Shown here piece by piece: positions 7,796 through 16,224 of a stretch of DNA of 64,000 bases. Positions within the stretch are counted from its first letter, which is position 1, and each line of letters starts with the position of its first letter. This stretch comes from M3007 sp031425155 (GTDB lineage Bacteria > Bacteroidota > Bacteroidia > Chitinophagales > Saprospiraceae), in assembly GCA_031425155.1 (NCBI GenBank), contig JANPIV010000013.1:35241-99240 (forward strand). The letters run 5' to 3'. The notes beneath the pieces were generated by a model. That model ran no database searches. It saw nothing but the letters and a program-made list of their open reading frames with translations, and had not been told where the DNA came from. A program made the position numbers and the translations under genes.

Positions 7796-8992
7796 ATGGC
7801 CAGCCAAACAACAACAAACGAAGCCACTTCTTCCCCTAAATCCACCAAAATCCTTTCCGCCTGGCCCGACCGCCTGCGCATCCTGGCCACGCTAATGGTC
7901 ATCACGATCCACGTCACTTCGCCATCGGTGGAGCAATTCGGGGCCGTCGCACCGGGCGACTGGTGGGCAGCCAACTGGTGGAACTCGCTGACCCGTCCGG
8001 CGGTGCCGCTGTTCGTGATGCTCAGCGGTTACCTGCTTTTTGCCAAAGACTATCCACTCGGCAATTTTTTGCGCCGCCGATTTTCGCGGGTGCTGATCCC
8101 GGCCTTTTTCTGGATGCTGGTTTTTAGCGTCTATAATTACTTCGCCAATGGTATTCCACATAGTGTCGGCGAACTTTTTCAAAACCTGGCGGCGTATCCA
8201 AGGTATTCCGGCCAATGGTTTATGCACTTGGTCAGTAGTACACCTCGCGTGGCGGGAGAATTTTTGCGTAATATCATTACCGGGCCAGTGTATTTCCACC
8301 TGTGGTTCATTTACATGATTATCGGGCTGTATTTGGTCTATCCCATCCTGCGGCCTTGGGTGCGTTCGGCCAGCGACCGCGAGTTCTGGTATTTCCTGGC
8401 CTGTTGCGCCATCGGCACCTGGCTCTGGAAATTTCTGTATGTCTTTTTTCAATTGCCCATCGGCATCAGTTTCGAGTTATTTTGCAACCACTGCGGCCAT
8501 TTTGTGCTGGGCTACTACCTCGGCTGGAAACCCTTCGCCGGGGAATCGTCCAGTACCGACCGCCTGTCGCCCTGGCCCTGGACACGCGAACAAATGCGGC
8601 GCATTGCCTGGGGACTGATTATTGGCGGCACGGTGGTCACGGCAATGGGCACCTGGTGGGGCAGCGTCAGCCGGGGCGGGCATTATTTTGGGTATTTTCA
8701 GGACTACCTCACACCCAATGTCGGGCTGGCCAGCATCGGCTGGTTTTTGCTGGCGCGACTGACTTTTGGTACGCGTCCGCTGCGGCGTTGGGAGCAAAAT
8801 TTCGCGGCAGGGAGCTTTGGCATTTATTTCGCCCACGTCATGCTGCTCGACTGGTGGAAAGGTTATGTTTTAAAATCCGTGGCCTGGCCGACCATCGTTT
8901 CCATTCCGGTGTTCCTGTTGTTGACCGCTACGTGTACCTTTGCCTTCGTTTGGCTGCTGCGCAAATTGCCCGGCGGCCAAAAAATCACCTGA
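7796..8992 (+). CDS. Acyltransferase family 3 membrane protein
   Basis: 398-residue polytopic membrane protein of the Acyl_transf_3 family, which transfers acyl groups (often acetyl) onto sugars of surface polysaccharides, LPS or other exported molecules. The N-terminal signature is DRLRILATLMVITIHVTSPS, where the His in TM helix 1 is the catalytic-type residue, followed by RPAVPLFVMLSGYLL and about ten hydrophobic helices through residue 390. The start at 7796 gives a short Ser/Thr-rich cytoplasmic tail. It is followed after 72 bases by the isoprenoid-type enzyme in the same direction, so the pair may share a transcript. Acceptor substrate unknown. Confidence 0.9.
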   Translation: MASQTTTNEATSSPKSTKILSAWPDRLRILATLMVITIHVTSPSVEQFGAVAPGDWWAANWWNSLTRPAVPLFVMLSGYLLFAKDYPLGNFLRRRFSRVLIPAFFWMLVFSVYNYFANGIPHSVGELFQNLAAYPRYSGQWFMHLVSSTPRVAGEFLRNIITGPVYFHLWFIYMIIGLYLVYPILRPWVRSASDREFWYFLACCAIGTWLWKFLYVFFQLPIGISFELFCNHCGHFVLGYYLGWKPFAGESSSTDRLSPWPWTREQMRRIAWGLIIGGTVVTAMGTWWGSVSRGGHYFGYFQDYLTPNVGLASIGWFLLARLTFGTRPLRRWEQNFAAGSFGIYFAHVMLLDWWKGYVLKSVAWPTIVSIPVFLLLTATCTFAFVWLLRKLPGGQKIT

Positions 8993-9026
8993 TTCCACCT
9001 GCCTGCGATAAATCTTCGGCAGGTAA

Positions 9027-9060
9027 ACATTCCGCATTCCGCATTCAATATTCCGCATTC
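9027..9060 (+). repeat. Tandem CATTCCG leader before the isoprenoid-type gene
   Basis: Four units of the ATTCCGC type (ACATTCCGCATTCCGCATTC, then AATATTCCGCATTC) end four bases before the start codon at 9065. Confidence 0.55.
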
Positions 9061-9064
9061 GCCT

Positions 9065-10042
9065 ATGCCTCCTTTCGTTCCACTTGCCTGCGCGACCGTC
9101 TGGCTCCTGTTGGCCTTTGCGCAGGCGGCCTGGTTTTTCAGATTTCGTGCCCTGCGGGTGCTGGCCCTGCCGCATCCCGATGCGCTGACGCGGGCGGAGC
9201 GGCGGCGACTGCGGCACTATTTATATGGCACGACTTATTTGAGCGTCATCCTGTGTACCCTGCGTGGTTATCCGCGTCGCCGTCGGGAAAAACGCCTGTT
9301 TACCAATCTGGCGGCCCTGGCTTATTTCTTCGATGATTTGGTGGATGCTTTTCGCGGGCGCGACGATACGGGCGTGCTTTGGCAGGACAATCCCGAAGCC
9401 TACGGTCAGGTCGCCGACGAACGCGGACTGGCCCTGCATTTTCTCCACCATTTGTATCAGGAATTGCCGCCGGGCGATCTGGAACAGTTCAAAGAGTTCA
9501 TGCACCGCGTGTTCAATACCGAGACCGCCGGTCGGCAAATGGACGACAAGCCCTTGACCATCAATGAATTGTCGCATATTACGGCTGAAAAAGGCGGCTA
9601 TTCGGTGCTGCTTTTCCGGCGCGTACTGGCCAATCCGCTTTCCACCACCGAGCAGGCCGCCTTGTACCAATTTGGTTATTTAATCCAACTGTGTGACGAT
9701 ATTTTTGATATTTGGCATGATCGTCAGGCGGGAGTACGCACGTTGGCGACGACTTTTTTGGAACAAAATCAGGTAGAGCCGCTGCGGTTGTTTTTTGAAA
9801 ATCAAGCCCACACGGTGCAGGCGGCCCTCCGGCAATTGTCGCCTCAATTGCATGGCCGAATGTCGTGGGCGGCGGTTTATTATCTGGTCACGATTACCCG
9901 ACTTTGCCTGCGGCACTATGGGGATTTGCAAAAATTGCACGGCACTTTGCCGCTCGACGACCGCTCCAAAATGGTGGTGGATATGGGCCGATGGTATTTT
10001 CGCTGGGGGGCTGTGCGGCAGTTTTTTCGGGGGAGCGATTGA
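9065..10042 (+). CDS. Class 1 isoprenoid biosynthesis-type enzyme
   Basis: 325-residue protein of the trans-prenyl synthase fold. It has two aspartate-rich motifs, DDLVD (residues 90-94) and DDIFD (211-215), spaced as in squalene/phytoene synthases and terpene-type enzymes that bind Mg2+-diphosphate substrates. A hydrophobic N-terminal segment (TVWLLLAFAQAAWFF, residues 11-25) suggests membrane attachment, which is unusual for soluble prenyl synthases. No squalene-synthase signature beyond the Asp motifs is obvious and there are no carotenoid or hopanoid genes nearby; the only neighbour is the acyltransferase. Fold call is good; product (a prenyl chain, triterpene or something else) is unknown. 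Confidence 0.75.
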   Translation: MPPFVPLACATVWLLLAFAQAAWFFRFRALRVLALPHPDALTRAERRRLRHYLYGTTYLSVILCTLRGYPRRRREKRLFTNLAALAYFFDDLVDAFRGRDDTGVLWQDNPEAYGQVADERGLALHFLHHLYQELPPGDLEQFKEFMHRVFNTETAGRQMDDKPLTINELSHITAEKGGYSVLLFRRVLANPLSTTEQAALYQFGYLIQLCDDIFDIWHDRQAGVRTLATTFLEQNQVEPLRLFFENQAHTVQAALRQLSPQLHGRMSWAAVYYLVTITRLCLRHYGDLQKLHGTLPLDDRSKMVVDMGRWYFRWGAVRQFFRGSD

Positions 10043-10173
10043 ATAAGGTTGAGGATTTGAAGATTTGAGGATTTGATCAATTACATGATTATCAAGTACT
10101 TTGATCGAATACTCCAATACTCGCGTCCTCACGGAATGCGCTTTAGAGGGTATTAAATGACATCATAAAGCAA

Positions 10174-10262
10174 CTCAGTGAGCCTCCATTTTACTCTGTG
10201 AGCCTCTGTGAAATAAAACAAGTGTCACAGAGGCTCACAGAGTATTTTGAGGCTCACAGAGA
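10174..10262. repeat. Long inverted repeat (GTGAGCCTCTGTGA type)
   Basis: Arms 10174-10211 and 10225-10262. The inner 19 bp (ACTCTGTGAGCCTCTGTGA against its complement) are perfect; the outer 19 match with a few differences. Each arm itself contains two copies of a CTCTGTGAGCCTC unit, so the element is a repeat within a repeat. Confidence 0.6.
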
Positions 10263-10303
10263 AATAGCAGAAATATGTAGGCAGCGCGGAGTTTATATTG
10301 ATA

Positions 10304-10402
10304 AGGAACGTGTAAAAAATAAGATGTTAACTTGCTTTTCCAAAGCATTGATAATCAACACTGTGATGAGAGAACTTCATAAGTTATCTTTTACACGTTC
10401 CT
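10304..10402. repeat. 99-bp segment bounded by inverted repeats
   Basis: Ends AGGAACGTGTAAAA (10304-10317) and TTTTACACGTTCCT (10389-10402) are perfect 14-bp complements. The inside is AT-rich with no coding potential. This looks like a very small MITE or a folded RNA; no clear target duplication. Confidence 0.45.
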
Positions 10403-10542
10403 AACTATTCGTTTTTCAATGATTTAAGTGTTCATTTTTTTTAGTTGCCCCTCACTCCGCCGCTGTTGTTGGCGAGGACGCACAACAACGGCAAGGGAAC
10501 AGTTTCTCTGCCAAATCACTATGACCAAACGTAGCGTCACAA

Positions 10543-10588
10543 TCTAACCAGTCAACTGATTAACCAATCAACCATTCAACTAATCAAC
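10543..10588 (+). repeat. ACCAATCAACC-type leader repeat before gmhA
   Basis: Units of the CTAACCAGTCAACTGATTAA, CCAATCAACCATTCAACTAA and TCAACC type run right up to the ATG at 10590. Same family as the sdhB and porP leaders. Confidence 0.6.
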
Positions 10589-10589
10589 C

Positions 10590-11168
10590 ATGAACATCAT
10601 TCAGCAAAGCCTGGCCGACAGTATTGCCACCAAACAGGCCATTCTCGACGATGCCGTTTTTTTACAAAAAATAGAAGAAGCAGCAGACATCTGGATCGCC
10701 GCTTTTCGCAATGGCGGCAAAGTTCTTTTTTGTGGCAATGGTGGCAGCGCAGCCGATGCCCAGCACCTGGCGGCAGAATTGTCGGGACGTTTTTATACCG
10801 ACCGGCCACCGCTCTATGCCGAGGCATTACACGTCAATACTTCCTTCGTGACGGCAGTCGGCAACGACTATGGTTTCGAGGAGATATATGCCCGCATGAC
10901 CGAAGCCGCCGGACGGCCCGGCGATGTGCTGGTGGCCATCAGTACCTCCGGCAATTCGCCTAACATATTGAAAGCCATTGCCAAAGCCCGCGATCAGGGC
11001 ATGACGGTCATTGGTTTCACTGGCGCGAAAGGCGGCGACATGGCCACGCGCTGCGATGTGCTTTTCAACGTGCCTTCCAATGATACGCCGCGCATACAGG
11101 AGGCGCATATTCTGATCGGGCATATTCTGTGTCAGTTGGTAGAGGAAGGCATGTTCGGAATATCTTAA
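10590..11168 (+). CDS. gmhA: D-sedoheptulose 7-phosphate isomerase
   Basis: 192-residue SIS-domain enzyme that converts sedoheptulose 7-phosphate to D-glycero-D-manno-heptose 7-phosphate, the first step to ADP-heptose for LPS cores. The phosphate-binding loop is FCGNGGSAADAQHLAAEL (Ser53, with Glu63 in the position of the general base), followed by AISTSGNSPNILKA and a C-terminal EAHILIGHI with the metal/catalytic histidine. Length matches the family (about 190). The related DiaA proteins share the fold, but the complete set of active-site residues favours GmhA. The later pathway phosphatase GmhB is encoded 52 kb away at 62521-63063. Preceded by the shared leader repeat. Confidence 0.92.
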   Translation: MNIIQQSLADSIATKQAILDDAVFLQKIEEAADIWIAAFRNGGKVLFCGNGGSAADAQHLAAELSGRFYTDRPPLYAEALHVNTSFVTAVGNDYGFEEIYARMTEAAGRPGDVLVAISTSGNSPNILKAIAKARDQGMTVIGFTGAKGGDMATRCDVLFNVPSNDTPRIQEAHILIGHILCQLVEEGMFGIS

Positions 11169-11270
11169 TTCTAAGCCAATTCTAAGGTCATTCTAATCTC
11201 TTCCTTTGCCGATATAGCGATGTTTGCAGACCATTCTTACTAATCTTTTTTAAAAATCTGCAACGTGCGT

Positions 11271-12197
11271 ATGCGCAAAACTTACTTACTACTGGGCCTG
11301 TGTGTCGGGATGTGGCAAATGGCTGGGGCGCAAACCCCCAATGATGCCCTGATGATGTCCAAACACCAATTGTGTATTCTGGGCCAATACACCCACAGCA
11401 GCTGGGATGAATACTGGCAAGGCGAAACCAAACGCTCCAACTCCAATCTCGGCACCGTCGTCAACCAAAATGCCCTGCTCATGGGCGCGTATGGGGTGAC
11501 CGACCGCCTGAATGTCCTGCTGGGCGCACCGTACGTCTGGACCAGCAGCGACAGCTACCTGCAAGGCGAAAATGGCATTCAGGACTTATCGCTGGTGGTG
11601 AAATACCGGGCACTGGAAAAATCGGCTTTGGGCGGCAAATTCAACGTGTTGGTCGCAGGCGGACTGTCCACCCCGCTCACGGACTATGTGGTTGATTTTC
11701 TGCCCTTTAGCATTGGTCTGCATTCCAAAACGGCTTCGTTGCGGGCTATCCTGAACTACACCGCCGACATGGGCCTGTACGTGACGGCCCAGGGCGGTCA
11801 TACCTGGCGGGCGAATACCGACATTGACCGCGATGCCTTTTTGTTTGAAAACAAACTTTACTACGGTAGCGAAGTGCCGGTGCCCAATGTTTTCGACGGT
11901 TCGGCACGGCTGGGCTTTATCCGTACGCGGGTGCAAACCGAGTTTTGGATCGAGCACACCACTGGCCTGAGCGGCGACGATATTCGCTACAATGACGCGC
12001 CTTTTCCCAGCAATAAAATGCAGTGGACGGCAGCCGGTTGGTTTGGCAAGTATTTCGTAACCAAGCAATTAGGTTTGCAAGTCAGTTACAGCCAGGTGTT
12101 GAGCGGTCGCAATGTTGGCCAAAGCACGACTATTACGGGCGGTGTCACCTACTTTTTCAGCGTCGTCAAGCACGGCACGGAAGAAGCACCGAAGTAG
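11271..12197 (+). CDS. Predicted outer-membrane transport/beta-barrel protein
   Basis: 308-residue protein with a signal peptide (MRKTYLLLGLCVGMWQMAGA, next residues QTPND) and amphipathic strands throughout: NALLMGAYGVTDRLNVLLGAPY, then QDLSLVVKYRALE, FNVLVAGGLSTPL and LGLQVSYSQVLSGRN, ending GGVTYFF. The pattern is like the MetA-pathway-of-phenol-degradation type porin family, whose ligands are mostly unknown. A GTG two codons upstream (11265) is also possible. The haloperoxidase-type lipoprotein follows after 74 bases containing a hairpin, so the two might act together at the cell surface; that is only inference. Confidence 0.72.
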   Translation: MRKTYLLLGLCVGMWQMAGAQTPNDALMMSKHQLCILGQYTHSSWDEYWQGETKRSNSNLGTVVNQNALLMGAYGVTDRLNVLLGAPYVWTSSDSYLQGENGIQDLSLVVKYRALEKSALGGKFNVLVAGGLSTPLTDYVVDFLPFSIGLHSKTASLRAILNYTADMGLYVTAQGGHTWRANTDIDRDAFLFENKLYYGSEVPVPNVFDGSARLGFIRTRVQTEFWIEHTTGLSGDDIRYNDAPFPSNKMQWTAAGWFGKYFVTKQLGLQVSYSQVLSGRNVGQSTTITGGVTYFFSVVKHGTEEAPK

Positions 12198-12237
12198 TGC
12201 CGAACCCTGTTCGGCCCGAAACTTCCGAACAGGGTTC
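12198..12237 (+). terminator. 15-bp hairpin between barrel protein and haloperoxidase
   Basis: CCGAACCCTGTTCGG (12198-12212) is the perfect complement of 12223-12237, starting at the last base of the barrel gene's stop codon. No T-run, so attenuation or mRNA stability is as likely as termination. Confidence 0.5.
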
Positions 12238-12271
12238 GGAAGTACATTTTCACGTAAATCTTTCATTTTCA

Positions 12272-13819
12272 ATGAAAAACATAAAATTAATTTGCCAATC
12301 CGCGCTGGTACTCAGTGCCGTGGCCCTTTTTAGTTACTGCGACAAAACGCCGGAAAACCCGGTGTTTGAGCCTTACGCCGAGACCAGCCTCGATGCTACT
12401 GCCGGCAACTGGAAAACTTACGTATTGACTACCAGCAGTGATATCGCGGTGCCTGCGCCCACCGAAACAACTTCGCCCGCTTATCAGGCAGAACTGGCCG
12501 ACTTGAAGGCTAAAATGGGCGCGGCCACGGAAGATCAGAAAGAACTGGCCCGTCAGTGGGGCGCGAATGGCGTGCTCCAATGGCAGGCCATCGCCCGCGA
12601 ACTGGCCGCGCAGTACAATGTACCGCCGAATTACAATGCCGATGGTACTTATCCAGTGCCCGACGCTGCCAACCCATTGAACTATCCGCGCTTTCCGTTT
12701 GCCAATCCACCTTACGCTTCGCGGGCTTTTGCGCTGCTAGCGGTGGCGCAGTACGATGCTTTGGTGGCGGCCTGGCACTACAAATTCCAGTACAATCGCC
12801 AGGCACCTGCCAAAACCGACGGTTCGATCCAGTCACTGCTGCCAGCCAACGACCTGCCCACTTATCCTTCGGAGGATGCCGTGGTGGCCGCTGCTTCGCG
12901 GGAGGTGCTGAAGTTCCTTTTCCCCGGCGAAAAGCCGCTGCTGGATAGTAAGTCTACGGAGCATAAAAACAGCCGTCTCTGGGCGGGAGCGAATGTGCAA
13001 AGCGATATTGACGCGGGAGATTCGCTCGGTGCAGCGGTAGCCAGAAAGATCATTGCCTACGCGAAAACCGACAAAATGGGGGCTGCCAACAATCAGGCGG
13101 CTTATCCCGATTTGAAAGCCGATGCTACGGCCCGGGGCATTAAGCAACTTTGGACCAGCCGCGATATACCGGCCCGTCCGCCCATGTTGCCGTTCTTTGG
13201 CCGCGTGAAAACCTGGAATTTCGATGAGGCCGCCAAAATTGCGTTGCGCCCACCGCCGCCGCCCGCTTTTGGTAGCGCAGAGTTTGAGAAAGACATGAAT
13301 GAACTTCGGGATATGGTCAAAAACCGTACCCGCGAACAGTTCCGTATTGCCGCTTATTGGGCGGATGGTGTGGGTACTTACACGCCGCCCGGCCACTGGA
13401 ATCGCAAAGCCGCCGAACTGATCTACGATGCACAGTACAATGAAATCCGGTCGGCCCGGGCGATGGCACTGCTCAACACCTCTATGGAAGATGCAGGCAT
13501 TAGTTGCTGGGATATTAAGTATTATTATCTGGTGCCTCGTCCGACCGAAATGGATGCGGCGGTGACCACTTGTACGGGTATTCCTAATTTCCCGGCCTAC
13601 ACTTCCGGCCACAGCAGTTTCTCCGGAGCGGCAGCGGATGTGTTGGCGTATTTGTTCCCGGCCAGTAGTGCCGATGTGCAAGCCTTGGCCAAAGAGGCCT
13701 CGGAATCGCGCGTTTATGGCTGTATTCACTACCGTTTCGACTGCGAAGTTGGATTGGAAGTTGGTAAAAAAGTCGGCCAATATGCCGTGACCCGTGGCCG
13801 CAATGATGGCTCGGAATAA
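12272..13819 (+). CDS. Vanadium-dependent haloperoxidase / PAP2-family lipoprotein
   Basis: 515-residue exported protein with a lipobox (ALFSYC) after the signal segment. The C-terminal part has the complete vanadate/phosphate-binding set of the PAP2-haloperoxidase superfamily: KYYYLVPRP (Kx6RP, about residue 415), TSGHSSFSG (about 446) and SRVYGCIH (SRx5H, about 478). The long helical N-terminal region is as in bacterial vanadium haloperoxidase-like proteins, so the likely activity is halide oxidation or acid phosphatase; sequence alone cannot decide. The open frame extends back to 12023 inside the preceding gene; ATG 12272 is chosen because it gives the lipoprotein signal. Confidence 0.85.
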   Translation: MKNIKLICQSALVLSAVALFSYCDKTPENPVFEPYAETSLDATAGNWKTYVLTTSSDIAVPAPTETTSPAYQAELADLKAKMGAATEDQKELARQWGANGVLQWQAIARELAAQYNVPPNYNADGTYPVPDAANPLNYPRFPFANPPYASRAFALLAVAQYDALVAAWHYKFQYNRQAPAKTDGSIQSLLPANDLPTYPSEDAVVAAASREVLKFLFPGEKPLLDSKSTEHKNSRLWAGANVQSDIDAGDSLGAAVARKIIAYAKTDKMGAANNQAAYPDLKADATARGIKQLWTSRDIPARPPMLPFFGRVKTWNFDEAAKIALRPPPPPAFGSAEFEKDMNELRDMVKNRTREQFRIAAYWADGVGTYTPPGHWNRKAAELIYDAQYNEIRSARAMALLNTSMEDAGISCWDIKYYYLVPRPTEMDAAVTTCTGIPNFPAYTSGHSSFSGAAADVLAYLFPASSADVQALAKEASESRVYGCIHYRFDCEVGLEVGKKVGQYAVTRGRNDGSE

Positions 13820-13822
13820 GTA

Positions 13823-13869
13823 ACACCAACTTTTAGTTGGTGAAAGAGTAGCATCAACTTTTAGTTGGC
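13823..13869 (+). repeat. Two CAACTTTTAGTTG hairpins in tandem
   Basis: CACCAACTTTTAGTTGGTG (about 13824-13842) and CATCAACTTTTAGTTGGC (about 13852-13869). Small palindromes of a kind scattered in Bacteroidota genomes, just after the haloperoxidase stop. Confidence 0.55.
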
Positions 13870-13906
13870 AGAAAAAAATGAAATGAGTTTGTGTTGTAAA
13901 AAAGTA

Positions 13907-13940
13907 AAACGCCCGCGATGTACTAATCGTGGGCGTTTTT
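13907..13940. terminator. Bidirectional terminator
   Basis: AAACGCCCGCGAT / ATCGTGGGCGTTTTT stem around GTACTA with an A-run on one side and a T-run on the other; one G-U wobble. Ends the haloperoxidase (+) and the Uma2 gene (-). Confidence 0.75.
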
Positions 13941-13949
13941 TATGGGCGA

Positions 13950-14552
13950 TTATTCAGCAGGAGAAGGGCCGCTAAACTTTACCCGGCGATATATTTCTGG
14001 CAATGGAATATTGCATTCGCCAATGAGCAGCACATCTTTTTTTTCATAAAATTCAGTATCTATCCATTTTTCTCCTTCTCTTTCCAATATCCGTACGTGC
14101 ATTTCGTCCTGGGCCACAAACAACATTTGCCGCAGGCTGGGAATCTGCTTGTAGCACCGGGTTTTGTGGGTCTTATCTATGTGCGCGGTGGAGGTGGAGA
14201 GTACTTCAATAATTACTGAAGGATTGAGTGTAGCCCGCATGTTTTTGTGAACCTGATAAAACTGGTGCTCACCACAAACGACCAGAACGTCGGGATAAAA
14301 AGACCCATTGCAGCCGGGTACCAGCACCATACGATCAGAAGCATACACACTGCAATCTTCTTCCAACAGACAGTTGCCTAGCAATCGGTTCAGATTGCTG
14401 ACTATCGTGCCGTGTTCCTCCGAGGTGTAAGCCATAGCGACAATTTTGCCGTCTATGAATTCATGGCGACGTTCGGCGCGGTATTCAAAATCAAAATACG
14501 CTTCGAGCGTATCCTTTTTTGGCAATTCAGCAGCCTGACTCTGGGTGGACAT
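13950..14552 (-). CDS. Uma2-family protein (restriction-endonuclease-like fold)
   Basis: 200-residue Uma2 (DUF820) protein. The hallmarks are present: YRAERRHEFIDGKIVAMAYTSEEHG near the N-terminus, the FYPDVLVVCG strand with the active-site-type Asp, and PSVIIEVLSTSTAHIDKTHKTRCYKQIPSLRQMLFVAQDE, i.e. the PD-(D/E)xK-like core followed by the K...Y motif. Uma2 proteins are very abundant in cyanobacteria and Saprospiria, and their biological role is not settled. A second member lies at 39913-40551. It is preceded by an ACCAATAACC-type leader and shares a bidirectional terminator with the haloperoxidase gene. Confidence 0.88.
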   Translation of the reverse strand: MSTQSQAAELPKKDTLEAYFDFEYRAERRHEFIDGKIVAMAYTSEEHGTIVSNLNRLLGNCLLEEDCSVYASDRMVLVPGCNGSFYPDVLVVCGEHQFYQVHKNMRATLNPSVIIEVLSTSTAHIDKTHKTRCYKQIPSLRQMLFVAQDEMHVRILEREGEKWIDTEFYEKKDVLLIGECNIPLPEIYRRVKFSGPSPAE

Positions 14553-14555
14553 AGT

Positions 14556-14592
14556 TAGTTATTGGTTATTAATTGATTGGTTATTGGTTTGG
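14556..14592 (-). repeat. ACCAATAACC-type leader repeat before the Uma2 gene
   Basis: On the minus strand: AAACCAATAACCAATCAATT, then AATAACCAATAACTAAC, ending at the ATG at 14552. Nearly the same as the leader of the barrel gene at 6204-6243. Confidence 0.6.
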
Positions 14593-14670
14593 TAATTTTA
14601 GGTTAAACTAGTTGAAGCGAAGTGCTTAAAGGTAAAATTTCAACAAAAATAAGGGATTATAAACAAAAAA

Positions 14671-14698
14671 CCGCCACCTGAACGCAATCAGGTGGCGG
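14671..14698 (-). terminator. Terminator of the phosphohexomutase gene
   Basis: CCGCCACCTGA / TCAGGTGGCGG, an 11-bp perfect stem. On the minus strand it is followed by TTTTTTGTTT, a good Rho-independent signal. Confidence 0.8.
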
Positions 14699-14746
14699 TA
14701 CATTTATCACATTGACCACATTAGTTAAATTGGCCACATTCATCAT

Positions 14747-16147
14747 TTACAGCATCGTCGCCTTCGCTGCGTCCAGCATTTTCCGTGCTTCGGCCATATC
14801 CGGGGCTTGGGCATAGACGCGCAGCACCGGCTCAGTGCCACTGGCGCGCACCATCACCCAGTTGTCGCCGCCGAGCAGGAATTTCCAGCCATCCAGGTCT
14901 TCCATACCTTGAATTTGGTAATCGCCGAAAGCCTTGTAACTGTTGGCTTTACAGGCGGCAATGACCGCTTGTTTTTGTTCTTCGGTGATGTGCAGGTCGT
15001 CGCGCTCGAAAGCAAAAGCACCCACTTCGGCATAGACTTCCTGGACCAGTTCCTTCACCGTTTTGCCGGTTTTGGCCATAAATTCGAGCACTAACAGGCC
15101 TATCCAAACGCCATCGCGCTCCGGGACGTGGCCTTTTACGGCCAAGCCACCGGATTCTTCACCGCCGACAATGACGTCCTCTTGCGTCATTATTTCAGCA
15201 ATATATTTGAAACCCACTTTGGTGATTTCGTAGGGCAGACCGAAGTTTTCGGCCATTTTCTTCATTTTGTCGGTCACTGAAAAAGTGAAAACGACCTTGC
15301 CGCGCAGACCTTTGTATTTGTACAGATAAAGCAACAACAGCAGTAGTAAGTGGTGGCTATCCACAAAATTACCATCCTCGTCGTACATACCGATGCGGTC
15401 GGCGTCGCCATCGGTGGCCAAACCGGCCGCTATTTGCGGGTTGTTTTTGATCGTTTCACTCAGTTCCAACAGGTTGCGGTGGATTGGCTCCGGCGCCTGG
15501 CCGTGCATACCAGGGTTATCATCACAATGCAGGAAAACGGAGTTTGGCAGCAGTTCCTGCACCACTCGTTGGCCAGCACCGTACATGGCATCGTAAGCCA
15601 GTTGGATGCCGGCCGCCTCGATGGCTTTCAGATCAAAACTGCTACGGGCATGGTCCAAATAAATTTGTTCCAGATCGGCATTCACTACCAGACCTTTTTC
15701 TTCCAATTCCTGGATGGACGGCAATTTGGTCAGGCTGCTTTTTTCCGGGATCAATGCTTCTACATCCGCGATGGCCGAAGGAACCATAGGCCCTCCATAA
15801 GCGGCTTTGAGTTTGTAGCCATTGTACGTCGGCGGATTGTGGCTGGCAGTAATGACCACACCGAGGTCGGCTTTGAGCTGCACCGTGCCGAGGCTGATCA
15901 TGGGCGTACTAACGAAACCTTTGGCGAGGTGTACTTTGATGCCGTGGGCACCCAACACGCGTGCGGTGGTCTCGGCGAACAATTTGCCTCCAAAACGGCA
16001 ATCATGGCCGACGACCGCCTGTTTCATCTGGTGTTGCTGCATATAAAGCGCCGTTGCCTCGGCTACGCGCTGTACGTTGTCCACGGTGTAATCGTCGGCG
16101 ATGATCGCGCGCCAACCGTCGGTGCCGAATTTAATGGAAGTTGCCAT
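14747..16147 (-). CDS. Phosphoglucomutase/phosphomannomutase family protein
   Basis: 466-residue alpha-D-phosphohexomutase that interconverts hexose 1- and 6-phosphates for sugar-nucleotide synthesis. The four active-site loops are present: phosphoserine loop VVITASHNPPTYNGYK, metal loop GLATDGDADRIGMYD, sugar loop VGGEESGGLAVKGHVPERDG and phosphate loop VRASGTEPVLRVYA. The open frame starts upstream at 16279 but gives a Ser/His/Leu low-complexity stretch translated from the CTCTCAC repeats; ATG 16147 (MATSIKFGTDGWRAII) is the family's normal start. Substrate (glucose, mannose or glucosamine) cannot be fixed from sequence. A TATATTTG box lies 70 bases upstream and a strong terminator follows. 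Confidence 0.93.
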   Translation of the reverse strand: MATSIKFGTDGWRAIIADDYTVDNVQRVAEATALYMQQHQMKQAVVGHDCRFGGKLFAETTARVLGAHGIKVHLAKGFVSTPMISLGTVQLKADLGVVITASHNPPTYNGYKLKAAYGGPMVPSAIADVEALIPEKSSLTKLPSIQELEEKGLVVNADLEQIYLDHARSSFDLKAIEAAGIQLAYDAMYGAGQRVVQELLPNSVFLHCDDNPGMHGQAPEPIHRNLLELSETIKNNPQIAAGLATDGDADRIGMYDEDGNFVDSHHLLLLLLLYLYKYKGLRGKVVFTFSVTDKMKKMAENFGLPYEITKVGFKYIAEIMTQEDVIVGGEESGGLAVKGHVPERDGVWIGLLVLEFMAKTGKTVKELVQEVYAEVGAFAFERDDLHITEEQKQAVIAACKANSYKAFGDYQIQGMEDLDGWKFLLGGDNWVMVRASGTEPVLRVYAQAPDMAEARKMLDAAKATML

Positions 16148-16149
16148 TG

Positions 16150-16205
16150 TATAGTGAGAGAGGTGAGAGAGGTGAGAGACGTGAGAAAAAAGTGAGAGAG
16201 CGTAA
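16150..16205 (-). repeat. Tandem CTCTCAC leader before the phosphohexomutase gene
   Basis: On the minus strand the leader repeats CTCTCACCTCTCTCAC-type units four to five times directly before the ATG at 16147. Nonsense in frame, so this is untranslated leader. Confidence 0.6.
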
Positions 16206-16216
16206 GAGTTTTGCGG

Positions 16217-16224
16217 CAAATATA
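16217..16224 (-). promoter_or_regulatory. Putative -7 box TATATTTG
   Basis: Exact TAnnTTTG match on the minus strand, about 70 bases before the phosphohexomutase start; the CTCTCAC repeats lie between it and the ATG, i.e. within the predicted transcript. Confidence 0.45.

Larger units (their letters stand above)
10043..10589. other. 547-bp gene-free gap with palindromic repeats
   Basis: Between the isoprenoid-type gene and gmhA. It holds a long near-perfect inverted repeat (10174-10262), a possible 99-bp terminal-inverted-repeat element (10304-10402), an imperfect GCCGCTGTTGTTG/CAACAACGGC stem near 10458-10492, and the gmhA leader repeat. A 68-codon open frame at 10198-10404 runs through the repeats and is not credible as a gene. 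Confidence 0.6.

Noticed and set aside
10198..10404. 68-codon open frame in the gap before gmhA
   Set aside because: It lies entirely within the inverted repeats, has no family resemblance and would translate the palindromes.
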